A stretch of 64,000 nt of DNA from the NCBI GenBank assembly GCA_902801515.1, contig CADCII010000006.1:1-64000 (forward strand), written 5' to 3'. A model generated the notes under the pieces. It was not told the DNA's origin. It worked only from the letters and a program-made list of their open reading frames with translations, and made no database searches. Numbering within the stretch: position 1 is the first letter of the stretch; every line of letters begins with the position of its first letter. This document shows, in pieces, positions 15,731 through 25,079 of the stretch. Origin of the DNA: an uncultured Lachnospiraceae bacterium. Lineage in GTDB: Bacteria; Bacillota; Clostridia; Lachnospirales; Lachnospiraceae. Position numbers and translations under genes: made by a program.

Positions 15731-17020
15731 TTACTTGGAGGTCTTGGAGATCTCCAGCAGTTTTGCTTTCAGTTCGTTCTCCATCTTTGCCATCTCGGCT
15801 TCGGCGGCGGCTCTCTTTGAGCGGCCTTCTTCCTGGATCTTCAGGACGTCGTCCAGGGTGGAGATGAGTTCGGAGTTGGTCTTCTTCAGTGTTTCGATAT
15901 CCACAATACCTCTCTCTGATTCTTTTGCTGTTTCGACGGATGCGGTGTGGAGCTGTTCTGCGTTCTTTTTGAGCAGGCTGTTGGTCAGCTCGGATACTTC
16001 GTGCTGTGCTTTGGCTGCCTGGTTGGAATGTTCCACGCCCATGGCGATGACCATCTGGTTCTTCCACAGCGGGATGGTGTTGACGATCGTTGACTGGATC
16101 TTCTCGGCCATCAGTGTGTCGGAATCCTGGACGAGGCGGATCTGCGGTCCGGTCTGGATCGCGATCTGGCGTGTCAGTTCCAGGTCATGCAGTTTTTTCT
16201 CGAAGCGGTCGCAGAGTGCGCCGAAGTCTTTAGCGTTCTGGGCGTCCTGTGCGTCGCCGGTCTGTGCTGCTTTTTCCTGCAGCTCTTTCAGCTCACCGTT
16301 TCTGACTTCTTCCAGGCGTTTTTTGCCGGCTGCAATGTACATGGACAGTTCTTTGAAGTAGGTCAGGTTGAGGTCGTACATTTTGTCGAGGGTCGCTACG
16401 TCTTTGAGCAGCTGGATCTGATGGTTCTCGAGGACCTGTACGATATCGTCGACGGACTCTTCGGTCTTGTCGTATTTTGCCTTCATGGCGATGAGTTTGT
16501 TGCCCTGTTTTTTGAAGAATTTGAAGAAGCCTTTGTCTTCTTCTTCGATATCAAAGTCTTTCAGCTCGGTGACCAGTCCGGATATGAGTTTGCCGACTTC
16601 GCCCATGTCTTTGTTCTTGACGTTTTCAAGGGCAAGATCTGAGAAATCGGACATCTTTTTCTGGGTGCCTGCTCCGTACTGCATGATTGCGTTGGAGTTG
16701 TGGAGGTCGATTCTTTCTGCGAAGGCGTCGACCTGTGCCTGTTCTTCCGGTGTCAGTGCAATCTCGGGAGCTATGGCTGCAGCGGCGTCTGCGGCAGCGT
16801 TTCCGGTGGCTCCGGATGTGCTCTGGACTTCTGAGAGGATGTCTTTTGCCTCCTGCAGTGCGACGGCGGCTTCGGCAGCTGCCGCATTGGCATCCTGTGT
16901 TTCCTGGGCGGAAGGAGTTTCTTCGTGAATCTCAGGGGAGCCTTCTTCTCCGAAGGTCAGTGTGATGGGGGTCGGAGCCGGTGCATTTACATCAAACAGG
17001 TTATTGTTATCTTCAGCCAT
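15731..17020 (-). CDS. telA: TelA family protein (toxic anion resistance family)
   Basis: 429 residues, mostly alpha-helical and coiled-coil, matching the TelA/KlaA family: QVDAFAERIDL and GAGTQKKMSDFSD near residues 95-120, and IPLWKNQMVIAMG near 320, a hallmark of the family. The family was named for plasmid tellurite resistance but is chromosomal in many Firmicutes (yaaN in Bacillus subtilis, next to xpaC), where its role is thought to lie in envelope stress. The start follows GGAGGTATTCCAA on the minus strand; a candidate promoter (TTGTAC, 17 bp, TAAAAT) lies upstream in the shared gap with the divergent xpaC gene. Confidence 0.9.
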   Translation of the reverse strand: MAEDNNNLFDVNAPAPTPITLTFGEEGSPEIHEETPSAQETQDANAAAAEAAVALQEAKDILSEVQSTSGATGNAAADAAAAIAPEIALTPEEQAQVDAFAERIDLHNSNAIMQYGAGTQKKMSDFSDLALENVKNKDMGEVGKLISGLVTELKDFDIEEEDKGFFKFFKKQGNKLIAMKAKYDKTEESVDDIVQVLENHQIQLLKDVATLDKMYDLNLTYFKELSMYIAAGKKRLEEVRNGELKELQEKAAQTGDAQDAQNAKDFGALCDRFEKKLHDLELTRQIAIQTGPQIRLVQDSDTLMAEKIQSTIVNTIPLWKNQMVIAMGVEHSNQAAKAQHEVSELTNSLLKKNAEQLHTASVETAKESERGIVDIETLKKTNSELISTLDDVLKIQEEGRSKRAAAEAEMAKMENELKAKLLEISKTSK

Positions 17021-17051
17021 TTGGAATACCTCCTATTGCTATTTCTCAGTC

Positions 17052-17067
17052 AGGAGCAACAGCTCCT
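17052..17067. other. Small hairpin in the telA 5' leader
   Basis: AGGAGC and GCTCCT form a 6-bp stem with a 4-base loop, about 35 bases upstream of the telA start. Its role is unknown. Confidence 0.4.
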
Positions 17068-17119
17068 AAGCGTTATTGTTTTTATTTTAATCTGATGAAG
17101 CAGTATGTACAAGTGTCAA

Positions 17120-17148
17120 TTGCGCTTAACAGGGAATTGATGCATAAT
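17120..17148 (+). promoter_or_regulatory. Promoter candidate for xpaC
   Basis: TTGCGC (17120-17125), 17-bp spacer, CATAAT (17143-17148), pointing towards xpaC and 72 bases before its start. Confidence 0.5.
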
Positions 17149-17220
17149 ACAAAGATAGGGTTATCTGGCAATATGAAGCGGATTGAGTGCACAGAGCACT
17201 TTTCGCAGAATGGGAGATAT

Positions 17221-18717
17221 ATGGGAAAGAAAGACAGTTTTGACGGATTTGAGGCCGTCGGACATATTGCTGATCTGGTCAATGAGGCTATCAGCAGCGG
17301 CGACTACAGTTCTCTGAACCGGCAGATTACGGAAGCTCTGAATGAAGCTGCGGATGCGGTTCATGACAGTCTGACCGGCGCTGTACTGGGTGATAAGAAG
17401 AAACAGCCGTATTACCGTACAGAGGGCGGAAAGACTTACCGCGCTGAGTCTGCCAGCAGTTACGCAGATGCGCAGTCCAAAGTGCGGCATACGGACAGTT
17501 ACAATGATGCGAAGGCAGCTATACTCGGAGGAGATGGAGTTGTCAGCGCGGCAGGTTCTTATGTCCGGGCAATCCTGGGCGGTGTACTCGGCATCAGCTT
17601 TATGGTTCCTCTTATTGCGGGAATTGCTCTGTCCTTCAGTGATCCGACCATGTTTCCTTTTGCACTCTTTTTGGGTGCCATTACGGGTCTGGCAGGCTGG
17701 AATCTGTTCAAGGGCATCAAGAAGATCGGCCTGATCAGGAGAGCGCGCAAAGTTCTTAAGATGATGGAGAACCGTGACACCGTCACGATCAAGGAGGTCG
17801 CGGCTGCGTTTGGCAGGACTGAAAAAGAGGTCGCGGATGATCTGCAGGACATGATCCGGGAAAATGTGTTTACCGGTAAAGCCTATATGGATAAGGAGCA
17901 GACTGCCTTTATGACCAGTCATACTGCTTATGAGCAGTATCTGGAGACTATGAAGCAGTATGAGCTTCGGAAGAAGGAAGAGAAGAGCGTATTCAAGGAT
18001 TCTGACCTGAAGGAATACCGTAAGATGGAGGAAGCCATTGACGCCCGCCAGAAGAGTGACGCTAAGAAGGCGGCCCGCCTGAGCAAAGAGATGATGGAGA
18101 TGGTGGAGGAGGGCAAGGCGTTTATCGCCCATATCCATCAGAAAAATGAGGAGATCCCCGGTGAGGAGTTTACGGGGAAGCTGAACCGGCTTGAGAAGAT
18201 TGTGACAAACATCTTTGACCGCGTGATGGAGGCGCCGGAGAGTGCGCCGGATATGCACCGCCTGATGAAGTACTATCTGCCGACGACGCAGAAACTGGTT
18301 GATACTTACGCGACTCTGGACCGCCAGAGCGTGCAGGGCGAGAATATTGAAAATGCAAAGAGGGAGATTGAGGATTCTCTGGATACGATCAATGACGCGT
18401 TTGAGAAATTCCTTGATTCTTTCTATCAGACGACTGCATGGGATGTTTCCAGTGATATTTCCGTAATGGGCCAGATGATGGCGCAGGATGGTCTTACGGG
18501 CGGAAATGAATTTGCCAGGGCTGGCAGTAAGCCTGCAAGGCCGGCATCCTCTGAATCAGCGGCTTCAGAAGCATTTTCTGCGGATGCAGCTCCGGCTGCG
18601 GAAGAACCTTCTTCAGAGGCTGCGCCGGCAGGAGGATCTTTCACATCCTCCTACTCATCCTGGGGCGGCTCAGCCGCCGCCGCAGCTCCGGCTGAGGAAG
18701 CTGAAGAAAAGATTTGA
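17221..18717 (+). CDS. xpaC: XpaC-like membrane protein, partner of TelA
   Basis: 498 residues from the ATG after GGGAGATAT; an upstream in-frame ATG at 16981 would overlap telA and is rejected. The N-terminal 130 residues are soluble, two hydrophobic segments follow (residues about 118-165, GVLGISFMVPLIAGIAL and FPFALFLGAITGLAG), then a charged helical region containing a winged-helix-like stretch (TIKEVAAAFGRTEKEVADDL), and an Ala/Pro/Ser/Glu-rich tail. The order and the divergent TelA neighbour fit the family called 5-bromo-4-chloroindolyl phosphate hydrolysis protein (XpaC), whose true function is not established. The C-terminal EYLETMK...MHRLMKYYLPTTQKLVDTY region is characteristic. Confidence 0.75.
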   Translation: MGKKDSFDGFEAVGHIADLVNEAISSGDYSSLNRQITEALNEAADAVHDSLTGAVLGDKKKQPYYRTEGGKTYRAESASSYADAQSKVRHTDSYNDAKAAILGGDGVVSAAGSYVRAILGGVLGISFMVPLIAGIALSFSDPTMFPFALFLGAITGLAGWNLFKGIKKIGLIRRARKVLKMMENRDTVTIKEVAAAFGRTEKEVADDLQDMIRENVFTGKAYMDKEQTAFMTSHTAYEQYLETMKQYELRKKEEKSVFKDSDLKEYRKMEEAIDARQKSDAKKAARLSKEMMEMVEEGKAFIAHIHQKNEEIPGEEFTGKLNRLEKIVTNIFDRVMEAPESAPDMHRLMKYYLPTTQKLVDTYATLDRQSVQGENIENAKREIEDSLDTINDAFEKFLDSFYQTTAWDVSSDISVMGQMMAQDGLTGGNEFARAGSKPARPASSESAASEAFSADAAPAAEEPSSEAAPAGGSFTSSYSSWGGSAAAAAPAEEAEEKI

Positions 18718-18742
18718 TTGAATCGTGGTTTCGCAGTATAAT
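18714..18742 (+). promoter_or_regulatory. Promoter upstream of the zinc-ribbon protein gene
   Basis: TTGATT (18714-18719), 17-bp spacer, perfect TATAAT (18737-18742), 36 bases before the next start. The -35 box overlaps the end of xpaC. Confidence 0.75.
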
Positions 18743-18777
18743 AGCGCGTAGTATGTAATAATCCCGGGAGATAGATT

Positions 18778-20160
18778 ATGAAGAGATGTATGTATTGCGG
18801 ACATGAGAATGAAGATGCGGCAGCAACCTGTTCCGTCTGCGGTAATAAACTGGGGGTTTCGATCCCGACTGTTGACAGCGTAGTTGAAGAAGTCTCGCTT
18901 GACGAGGCAGCGGATGCACCTGCCCAGGAAGATGCGGCAGCTGATCAGGCAGCCAATGTCACTGAGAATGCAGAGGCTGACATCAATGCTGCAGCAGACG
19001 ACGAGGCTATGGTGACACAGGAACCTGCGTTTGCCGGCCAGACTCCGGTAAATGAACAGTTTGCGGATACAACGCCGGGCGGACAGTTCTCCGAAGAAGA
19101 GCGCAATCCGTCCCAGCCGGATGATACGCCGGGCTATGGTGAAGACTGGCGTCAGGATGTCGGCAGAGGCCAGACTTATGGCGCGCGCAGACAGTACGAA
19201 GCGAAGAGGGATTCCGGAGCAGAGGGAAGGCCTGTCCGTGAGCAGTATGGAAGTGCGGGCTACGGATATCGTCAGGGCCAGAGTCAGGCTCCCCAGACAA
19301 GAGATTACGGAAGACGGGAAAGCTCGGGCGGAAGCAAGGCATTTATGGTGCGTGCCCGTAAGAGAGTCAAGTCGGTTTCATTTTTCCTGATGTCTCTGTC
19401 ATTTACCGCAATGCTGGCATTGAATGTTTACAACATTTACTGCGGCAATGCGCTCCGCAACATCAAAGAAGCGGACACGATGCTGGCGAATATTCTCGGC
19501 GGTACCGGAAGAAGCTTTATCACGCAGATGATCTCTGAGCTGGCTTCCCAGCTGGTATCGATGGTGGTCAATGTTCAGGGCATTGTAACGCAGCTCGGAC
19601 AGACGGTCGAACTTGGGATCGTTGTTGTGGTCCTGGTGCCGAATGTGCTGTTCTGCCTGGGACTGTGGCTGATGTTCTTCCGGACTGATACCAAGCGCAG
19701 ACAGTTTGCGATGGGCGGATATACACTGGCAAGAGTCATGATGGTCCTCAAGTTCATCGTTGCATGTCTGGTGCTGGCGATCGGACTTGTGATCGCGGTC
19801 TATTTCGTTGTAGTGAGTGCGCAGGGTTCGTCGTCAACTGTTGATTCATCTCTGGTGCAGGGCATTATCGTGCTGGTTGTGATGATCATCATCTCGGTAC
19901 TTGTAGTGATGTATTATATCCAGTGGATGTTCTGCCTGAAGGTCGTCAAGGTTAATTCGAAGACCGGCGCTGATCCCGGAAGAATGCCCGGATTCCTTGT
20001 ATTCCTGTCATTGCTGTGTGTGGCGGCATGCGTACTTCTGATGATTCCGATGGCTTCGAATGACTATGTCGGACTGGCAGCGCGCGGAGCGGCCGCGGCG
20101 TATTTCCTGTTCTCAGGACTGTGGGTACTGCTCTACAAGATTCTGGTAAAGCGCGGCTGA
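18778..20160 (+). CDS. Zinc-ribbon multi-pass membrane protein, function unknown
   Basis: 460 residues. The N-terminus is a zinc ribbon with two CxxC knuckles (CMYCGHENEDAAATCSVCG). About 170 residues of acidic then Gly/Gln/Arg/Tyr-rich low-complexity sequence follow, and the C-terminal half has about five hydrophobic segments from residue 195 onward. This layout, ribbon plus disordered linker plus membrane domain, is common in Clostridia without an assigned role. Neighbours TelA and XpaC suggest an envelope context, but it has its own promoter. The start is preceded by GGGAGATAGATT. Confidence 0.7.
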   Translation: MKRCMYCGHENEDAAATCSVCGNKLGVSIPTVDSVVEEVSLDEAADAPAQEDAAADQAANVTENAEADINAAADDEAMVTQEPAFAGQTPVNEQFADTTPGGQFSEEERNPSQPDDTPGYGEDWRQDVGRGQTYGARRQYEAKRDSGAEGRPVREQYGSAGYGYRQGQSQAPQTRDYGRRESSGGSKAFMVRARKRVKSVSFFLMSLSFTAMLALNVYNIYCGNALRNIKEADTMLANILGGTGRSFITQMISELASQLVSMVVNVQGIVTQLGQTVELGIVVVVLVPNVLFCLGLWLMFFRTDTKRRQFAMGGYTLARVMMVLKFIVACLVLAIGLVIAVYFVVVSAQGSSSTVDSSLVQGIIVLVVMIIISVLVVMYYIQWMFCLKVVKVNSKTGADPGRMPGFLVFLSLLCVAACVLLMIPMASNDYVGLAARGAAAAYFLFSGLWVLLYKILVKRG

Positions 20161-20244
20161 TCCGGATTACAGTACTGCATTATACGGCAGAAGACAGTAA
20201 TAAAGATACACAGCAGGAACGCTGAGGGTGTTCCTGAATATGAC

Positions 20245-20274
20245 GAGAAGCCGGGGTGGTTGCCCCGGCTTCTC
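20245..20274 (+). terminator. Strong GC-rich hairpin after the zinc-ribbon gene
   Basis: GAGAAGCCGGGG pairs perfectly with CCCCGGCTTCTC over 12 bp with loop TGGTTG. No T-run follows, so it may be a weak terminator or a bidirectional hairpin. Confidence 0.6.
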
Positions 20275-20433
20275 AATTCCTCAGAAAGTCTTAACAAAGA
20301 ATTCCATTCATTCAACGGTGACTCACAGGATGAATGATGATATAGTGTACCTGCCGGTATTTCGCGGGCAATGACAGCGAACCTGAAAGACCGGTATGAA
20401 GCAGAATAATTATAGAATACAGGAGACAGAAAG

Positions 20434-21861
20434 TTGGGTAAGGTTTTAAAGTGGTGCTTTGGCATCCTGGCTGTACTGATATTGGCAATCATTGTCCTTG
20501 GCTGCGTATATCTCGGCAAAGAATGGAATCGCACGACTTATTTTCAGAAGACGACCATTGACGGATTTGATGTATCGGAAATGACTTCGGAAGAAGTTGT
20601 TCCGATTCTTAAGAATGCGTTTACAGCGGCATCTGTTCGTCTGAAAGAGGGCGATAAAGAGGAAGCTGTATGGTCTCTGGCTGATCTGGGTTATACCATT
20701 GATGAAGCTGCGCTGAAAACTGCCGCAGAGGAAGCTCTGGCGAAGCAGAAGAGTTCTATTCCGGTTCTGATCGATTCCATGATGAACGGCAATTCTTTTG
20801 AGATAGACGTGCCTTTTGTCAAAAATGCGGAGACGCTTGCGTCAGCGGTCACGGTTTCTGCTATGGCCGATGAACGTGTCAAGAACGTGAATGCGGAGAT
20901 GTCTTACGATGAGAAGACAAAAACCTATTCGATCATTCCGGAAGTGCAGGGAACGGAACTGAACGATCCGGATATTCAGCATCTGGTACAGACGGCGGTT
21001 GATGATGCGATTGGCGGCGCAGCGCCGTCGGCAGACATTGAAGTCCAGATCCCCTCTGAGCTGTATATCGTACCGGATGTTCTGTCTACCAATGAAGAAC
21101 TGAACCTTAAGGTGAACACCTACAATTCATATGATAAGGCTGTAATCACATATGTATATGGCGACGAGAAGGAGACGATTGACTGGGGAACCATTTCCAA
21201 CTGGATCGTGTTTGAGAATGGAGAAGGATATCTGAGTGAACAGCTGATCCGTGAGTATGTTATGTCGATCGGCCAGAAGTATAATACGATCTATTACAAC
21301 AGGTCGTTTAATACCAGTCTCGGAACCACTATTCAGTTTGGAGAGAGTGAAAATAACTACGGCTACCTTGTTGACGAAGAGGGTGAATATCAGCAGCTTC
21401 TTGCCGACATCCGCGCCAATACTGAGACGGAGAGAGAACCGGTCTATGCATATACCGGTATCGACAGATCTGGAACTGATGATATGAGAACATATGTAGA
21501 AGTGTCGATCTCAACACAGCATGCATGGTTCTATAAAGAACATACCCTGATTATCGAGGGAGATGTTGTAACAGGGTGTGTCGCCAAGAAGGCAGAGACG
21601 CAGACGGGAATTTATCCGATTGCATACAAGGAGAGTCCTGCAACTCTGATTCCGTCCAATGAGACCAACGGAACACCTGTAACCTACTGGATGCCGTTCT
21701 TTGACGGGCAGGGACTGCACGATGCGACCTGGCGCCAGGCGTTCGGCGGTCAGATCTATCAGACCAACGGTTCTCACGGTTGTGTCAATATGCCGTATTA
21801 TCTTGCCGAGACGATCTTTAACGAGGCGCCTACGGGAACCCCGGTCGTCCTGTATAAATAA
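20434..21861 (+). CDS. L,D-transpeptidase with peptidoglycan-binding-like repeats
   Basis: 475 residues starting at TTG, 8 bases after AGGAGA. A signal anchor occupies residues 6-28; two related domains of the PG-binding type 4 / VanW-associated kind follow (TTIDGFDVSEMTSEEV marks the first), then a C-terminal YkuD catalytic domain. Catalytic motifs are GLHDATWRQAFGG and SHGCVNMP with the nucleophile Cys near residue 449. Such enzymes make 3-3 crosslinks in peptidoglycan or attach proteins, outside the membrane. The enzyme downstream has the same architecture with a longer cytoplasmic head. Confidence 0.88.
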   Translation: MGKVLKWCFGILAVLILAIIVLGCVYLGKEWNRTTYFQKTTIDGFDVSEMTSEEVVPILKNAFTAASVRLKEGDKEEAVWSLADLGYTIDEAALKTAAEEALAKQKSSIPVLIDSMMNGNSFEIDVPFVKNAETLASAVTVSAMADERVKNVNAEMSYDEKTKTYSIIPEVQGTELNDPDIQHLVQTAVDDAIGGAAPSADIEVQIPSELYIVPDVLSTNEELNLKVNTYNSYDKAVITYVYGDEKETIDWGTISNWIVFENGEGYLSEQLIREYVMSIGQKYNTIYYNRSFNTSLGTTIQFGESENNYGYLVDEEGEYQQLLADIRANTETEREPVYAYTGIDRSGTDDMRTYVEVSISTQHAWFYKEHTLIIEGDVVTGCVAKKAETQTGIYPIAYKESPATLIPSNETNGTPVTYWMPFFDGQGLHDATWRQAFGGQIYQTNGSHGCVNMPYYLAETIFNEAPTGTPVVLYK

Positions 21862-21865
21862 CACT

Positions 21866-21894
21866 GGGGAAAAAACGGGGAAAACAGGGGAAAA
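21866..21894 (+). repeat. Three phased GGGGAAAA repeats
   Basis: GGGGAAAA occurs at 21866, 21877 and 21887 (spacing 11 and 10 bp), upstream of the promoter at 21945. The third copy is also part of ACAGG/CCTGT, a small hairpin just after the first transpeptidase gene, so it may be a regulatory array or the remains of a terminator. Confidence 0.5.
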
Positions 21895-21944
21895 CCTGTG
21901 TAAAACTGGTGCATAAGTTTTTTGAAAAACTTGGTTTGAGTGCA

Positions 21945-21972
21945 TTGAATTTCTGCCTTGTTTCGATATAAT
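21945..21972 (+). promoter_or_regulatory. Promoter for the second L,D-transpeptidase gene
   Basis: TTGAAT (21945-21950), 16-bp spacer, TATAAT (21967-21972), 80 bases before the coding start. Confidence 0.7.
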
Positions 21973-22052
21973 AAATATGTATCATGCTGACGGGGAGCTG
22001 ATCTGACTGTAAGGGCGGTCGGATCAGAGAGCATATTATTAAGGGGCAGTAG

Positions 22053-24293
22053 ATGAATAGGGGCAGCTTGGCGGAAGACCCGAGGGAAGGTCTGTCGTCG
22101 TCGAGCCGTTATTCTCGTATGGGAGGAGAGAAGAATTCTCTTCTTTATGTTGACAGCAGTTCCGTAAGGAAAGCAAGAAAAGCTGCTGAAAACAAGATGC
22201 GGGCATCTGGCGGTGCGGCTAAGGGTAATCATAATTTAACATCAAAAAAGAGCGTCGGGCGCGGTCTTATCAACAGTCATATGGACAGACTGGAAGTAGG
22301 CAGCGACGGACGCTTGTTCCATGTTAAAGAGAATACCACACCGCAGTCGCAGCACGGGAATACAACATCCACATCAAACTCACAGCAAAGTGACGCCCGT
22401 CCCGATACCGAACTCAGGAAGAAAGAACTATCCGGCACGGTATCCAGGACTCAGGCATCTGCACAGGAAACATCTCAAAACGCAGAATCCTCAGCGGGTA
22501 CTGTTGCTGTCATGCTCCCGGCCGTTCAGGGCATCAAGCCTGTCAGGTCGTATCTTGCAGAGGACTATCACAATCCGCTTCTCACCGTCACAACTGCAAA
22601 ATCGAATACTGTCTCTGCCGGAGGTTTCTTCCGCAGATACAGGGTCCAGATCATAGCCGCGATCGCGGCAGTGTCTGCGGCGGTGTATGGCTACACCGCA
22701 TGGCATTATCACAACAGGTTTTATCCAGGGACACACTTCTTCGGAATCAAAGCAGCCGGGATGTCAGTTTACGACGTAAAGGCAGCTGTAAAGTCGAAGG
22801 TGGATTCTTATACCCTGGAGCTGGCAGGAAGAGACCAGTCCGGGGCCGAAGGATCACAAAGTGCAGCAAAAACGGGAGCGGAGCAGAAGAATGTGATCAC
22901 TGCCCAGGATATAAACCTTCAGTATGTGGATGATGGTTCGATCTCGCATGCGATGGATACGCAGAAGAGCTGGGCCTGGCCGGTCATGATGATCGCGCGT
23001 GCTGTCTCGGGACAGGGACAGAGTCTGGAAACTTCATTTGACACAGAGAGTGTCCCGGAAGTACTGAAGACCCTGCCTTGTTTCCAGGAAGAAAATGTCA
23101 TCCTTCCCCAGAATGCAAAGATCCTGCTGACGGATGACGGTGCGATGGTCTCTCCGGAGATTTACGGAACAAAACTGAAGTTTGACAAGACACTGGAAGC
23201 TGTTACGGAAGCTCTGGAAACCGGAATGGGGCGGATCAATCTGGATCAGATGGGTCTGTATGAGTCGCCGACCGTATTTAGCGGTGACATTCTCCTTATG
23301 ACCGAAGCGCAGGCACTCAATAAAGTTCTGGGTGCCAGGATCACACTCACTTTCGGTGATACGCAGGAAGTCATTAACTCCGAAGTGATCCGTACATTCC
23401 TTTCCAAAAGAGACGGGTCTTACTATGTAAATGAAGACAAGGTTCGTGCCTACGTCGCAAGACTTGCCGAAAAATATGATACATACCAGTGCGCGAGGTC
23501 CTTCTACACCAGTCTGGGAACAAAAGTGGAACTTGAAGAAGGCCGCGGTGACTACGGCTGGCAGCTGGATCAGGAGAGTACGTACCAGAGGATCCTGGAT
23601 TCAGTGCGCACGCAGAAACAGGTCACACTGGCTCCTGTATGGAATCATGAAGCATACAACGGAATCGGTAAGGATCTGAGCGACACGTATGTAGAGATCT
23701 GCCTGACGACTCAGACCATGTGGTTCTACAAAGACGGCAGGCTGGTGGTGAAGACGCCTGTGGTCACCGGTAATCCCTATGCCGGAAATGAAACTCCTTC
23801 AGGAGGAGTGTGGGCATTGAAAGATCATATGCGCAATGCTCTTCTGTCGGGAGAGGGCTATACCTCTTCTGTGGATTACTGGATGCCTTTTAATGGCGGC
23901 ATCGGAATCCATGATATGCAGAGCAGGTATTGGTTCGGCGGCAATGTCTATCTTGGCTCCGGCAGTCACGGCTGCATCAACACTCCGCTGCAGGCTGTGA
24001 AACTGATCTATAAGTCTATTGAGATCGGAGTCCCGGTAGTGGTCTATAAAGATGAATCCGAGACCGCGATGAGCATGGCTGAAGGTCCTTTCGACAGCGC
24101 GTCGCTGAAGACACAGATCGAAGAGACTTACGGCAGCGTGGAAGACGACGGTGCAGGTTCGATCGTTTACTGGACAGCGCAGAAAAAGGCACAGGCATCC
24201 GCAGCCGCATCCAATGCTGCTGCTTCAGGAGCAGCGACTGGAGCATCTACGGCATCAGGTACAACGGCTGCAGCATCCGGCGGCGTATGGTGA
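22053..24293 (+). CDS. L,D-transpeptidase with long cytoplasmic N-terminal region
   Basis: 746 residues. About 190 Ser/Gln/Arg-rich residues, probably disordered and cytoplasmic, precede a single membrane segment (IIAAIAAVSAAVYGYTAW, near residue 205). The exported part repeats the layout of the neighbour: a domain starting GTHFFGIKAAGMSVYDVKAA, a second similar one, then a YkuD domain with GIGIHDMQSRYWFGG and GSHGCINTP (nucleophile Cys near residue 640). An Ala/Ser/Thr/Gly-rich tail of about 35 residues ends the protein. The two enzymes probably arose by duplication. The start ATG follows AAGGGGCAGTAG. The long cytoplasmic head is unusual and could link crosslinking to an intracellular signal. 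Confidence 0.85.
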   Translation: MNRGSLAEDPREGLSSSSRYSRMGGEKNSLLYVDSSSVRKARKAAENKMRASGGAAKGNHNLTSKKSVGRGLINSHMDRLEVGSDGRLFHVKENTTPQSQHGNTTSTSNSQQSDARPDTELRKKELSGTVSRTQASAQETSQNAESSAGTVAVMLPAVQGIKPVRSYLAEDYHNPLLTVTTAKSNTVSAGGFFRRYRVQIIAAIAAVSAAVYGYTAWHYHNRFYPGTHFFGIKAAGMSVYDVKAAVKSKVDSYTLELAGRDQSGAEGSQSAAKTGAEQKNVITAQDINLQYVDDGSISHAMDTQKSWAWPVMMIARAVSGQGQSLETSFDTESVPEVLKTLPCFQEENVILPQNAKILLTDDGAMVSPEIYGTKLKFDKTLEAVTEALETGMGRINLDQMGLYESPTVFSGDILLMTEAQALNKVLGARITLTFGDTQEVINSEVIRTFLSKRDGSYYVNEDKVRAYVARLAEKYDTYQCARSFYTSLGTKVELEEGRGDYGWQLDQESTYQRILDSVRTQKQVTLAPVWNHEAYNGIGKDLSDTYVEICLTTQTMWFYKDGRLVVKTPVVTGNPYAGNETPSGGVWALKDHMRNALLSGEGYTSSVDYWMPFNGGIGIHDMQSRYWFGGNVYLGSGSHGCINTPLQAVKLIYKSIEIGVPVVVYKDESETAMSMAEGPFDSASLKTQIEETYGSVEDDGAGSIVYWTAQKKAQASAAASNAAASGAATGASTASGTTAAASGGVW

Positions 24294-24330
24294 CAGTCCG
24301 GTCAGAGCGGATACTGCTGATCGGAATGGC

Positions 24331-24349
24331 CAATGCCTGGCAGGCATTG
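24331..24349 (+). terminator. Short hairpin after the L,D-transpeptidase gene
   Basis: CAATGCCT and AGGCATTG form an 8-bp stem with loop GGC, 38 bases after the stop codon. No T-tract follows. Confidence 0.4.
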
Positions 24350-24554
24350 CCGCCTGTAAAGGAAGAAAAGAAATCAAACAAACAGATCGACAAATCGTTA
24401 AATATCGATATATAAAACGAGTCGACAAAGATCGATATGAAGAGGCGGGCTGCTTTGAGGGACGCTGCCTGCCGCACAGATGATAATAAAAAACAGACAA
24501 ATAGAAGATAATTGTCCCTGCGGGGGCATGGCAATATATAAGGGGAGCATAGAT

Positions 24555-25079
24555 ATGAATAACAGGGTGAGCAATGCAGGCGGCGTAACTTTTGACCAGA
24601 TCTTCAGGGCGATCGGTGATCCGCATCGTCTGCAGATACTAATGCTGTTGCTTGAAAATGAACTGAGCGCGGGTGAGATTCTCAAAGCGCTTGATGTTGT
24701 ACAGTCTACGCTCTCCCATCATATGAAAAGCCTGGTGGATACGGGAGTAGTGACCGCGACGCGCCATGGAAAATGGACTTATTATTCTCTGAATACTGAG
24801 ATTCTGGAAGAAACCGTCAGCTATCTTAACCAGTTTACAGCCGGGACAAAAGTCCGTGCACAGTTCACGGATGATACCGCCGCAGGTGTGTCTCCTGCTG
24901 CCTCGTCTGCACCGTCTGCGGTTTCTGCTGCGTCAGGCACACCGGAGACTAAGATCAGCAGAAAGAGTGTAAAGCCTGTTAAGGAGAAAGCAGTAAAAGA
25001 CGATGTCCCAGTGTCTGTTGAACGGGAGGAGAAGAAAAAGTCCAAGAAGGGCAAGAAGGGAAAAAAGAATAAAAAATAA
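24555..25079 (+). CDS. ArsR-family winged-helix regulator with Lys-rich tail
   Basis: 174 residues from the ATG after AAGGGGAGCATAGAT; the longer frame from 24480 has no ribosome site. Residues 12-90 are an ArsR-type winged helix (FRAIGDPHRLQILMLLL, SAGEILKALDVVQSTLSHHM, GKWTYYSLN). The usual metal-binding ELCVCDL motif of helix 3 is replaced by ILKALDVV, so it is not a typical As/Cd/Zn sensor. The C-terminal 80 residues are low complexity, Ala/Ser/Pro then Lys/Gly (KKKSKKGKKGKKNKK), probably giving extra DNA affinity. Its stop overlaps the next start by one base. The signal it senses is unknown. Confidence 0.85.
   Translation: MNNRVSNAGGVTFDQIFRAIGDPHRLQILMLLLENELSAGEILKALDVVQSTLSHHMKSLVDTGVVTATRHGKWTYYSLNTEILEETVSYLNQFTAGTKVRAQFTDDTAAGVSPAASSAPSAVSAASGTPETKISRKSVKPVKEKAVKDDVPVSVEREEKKKSKKGKKGKKNKK

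Noticed and set aside
16981..17220. Longer xpaC start
   Set aside because: It would overlap the telA start and promoter region; the ATG at 17221 has a good ribosome site.
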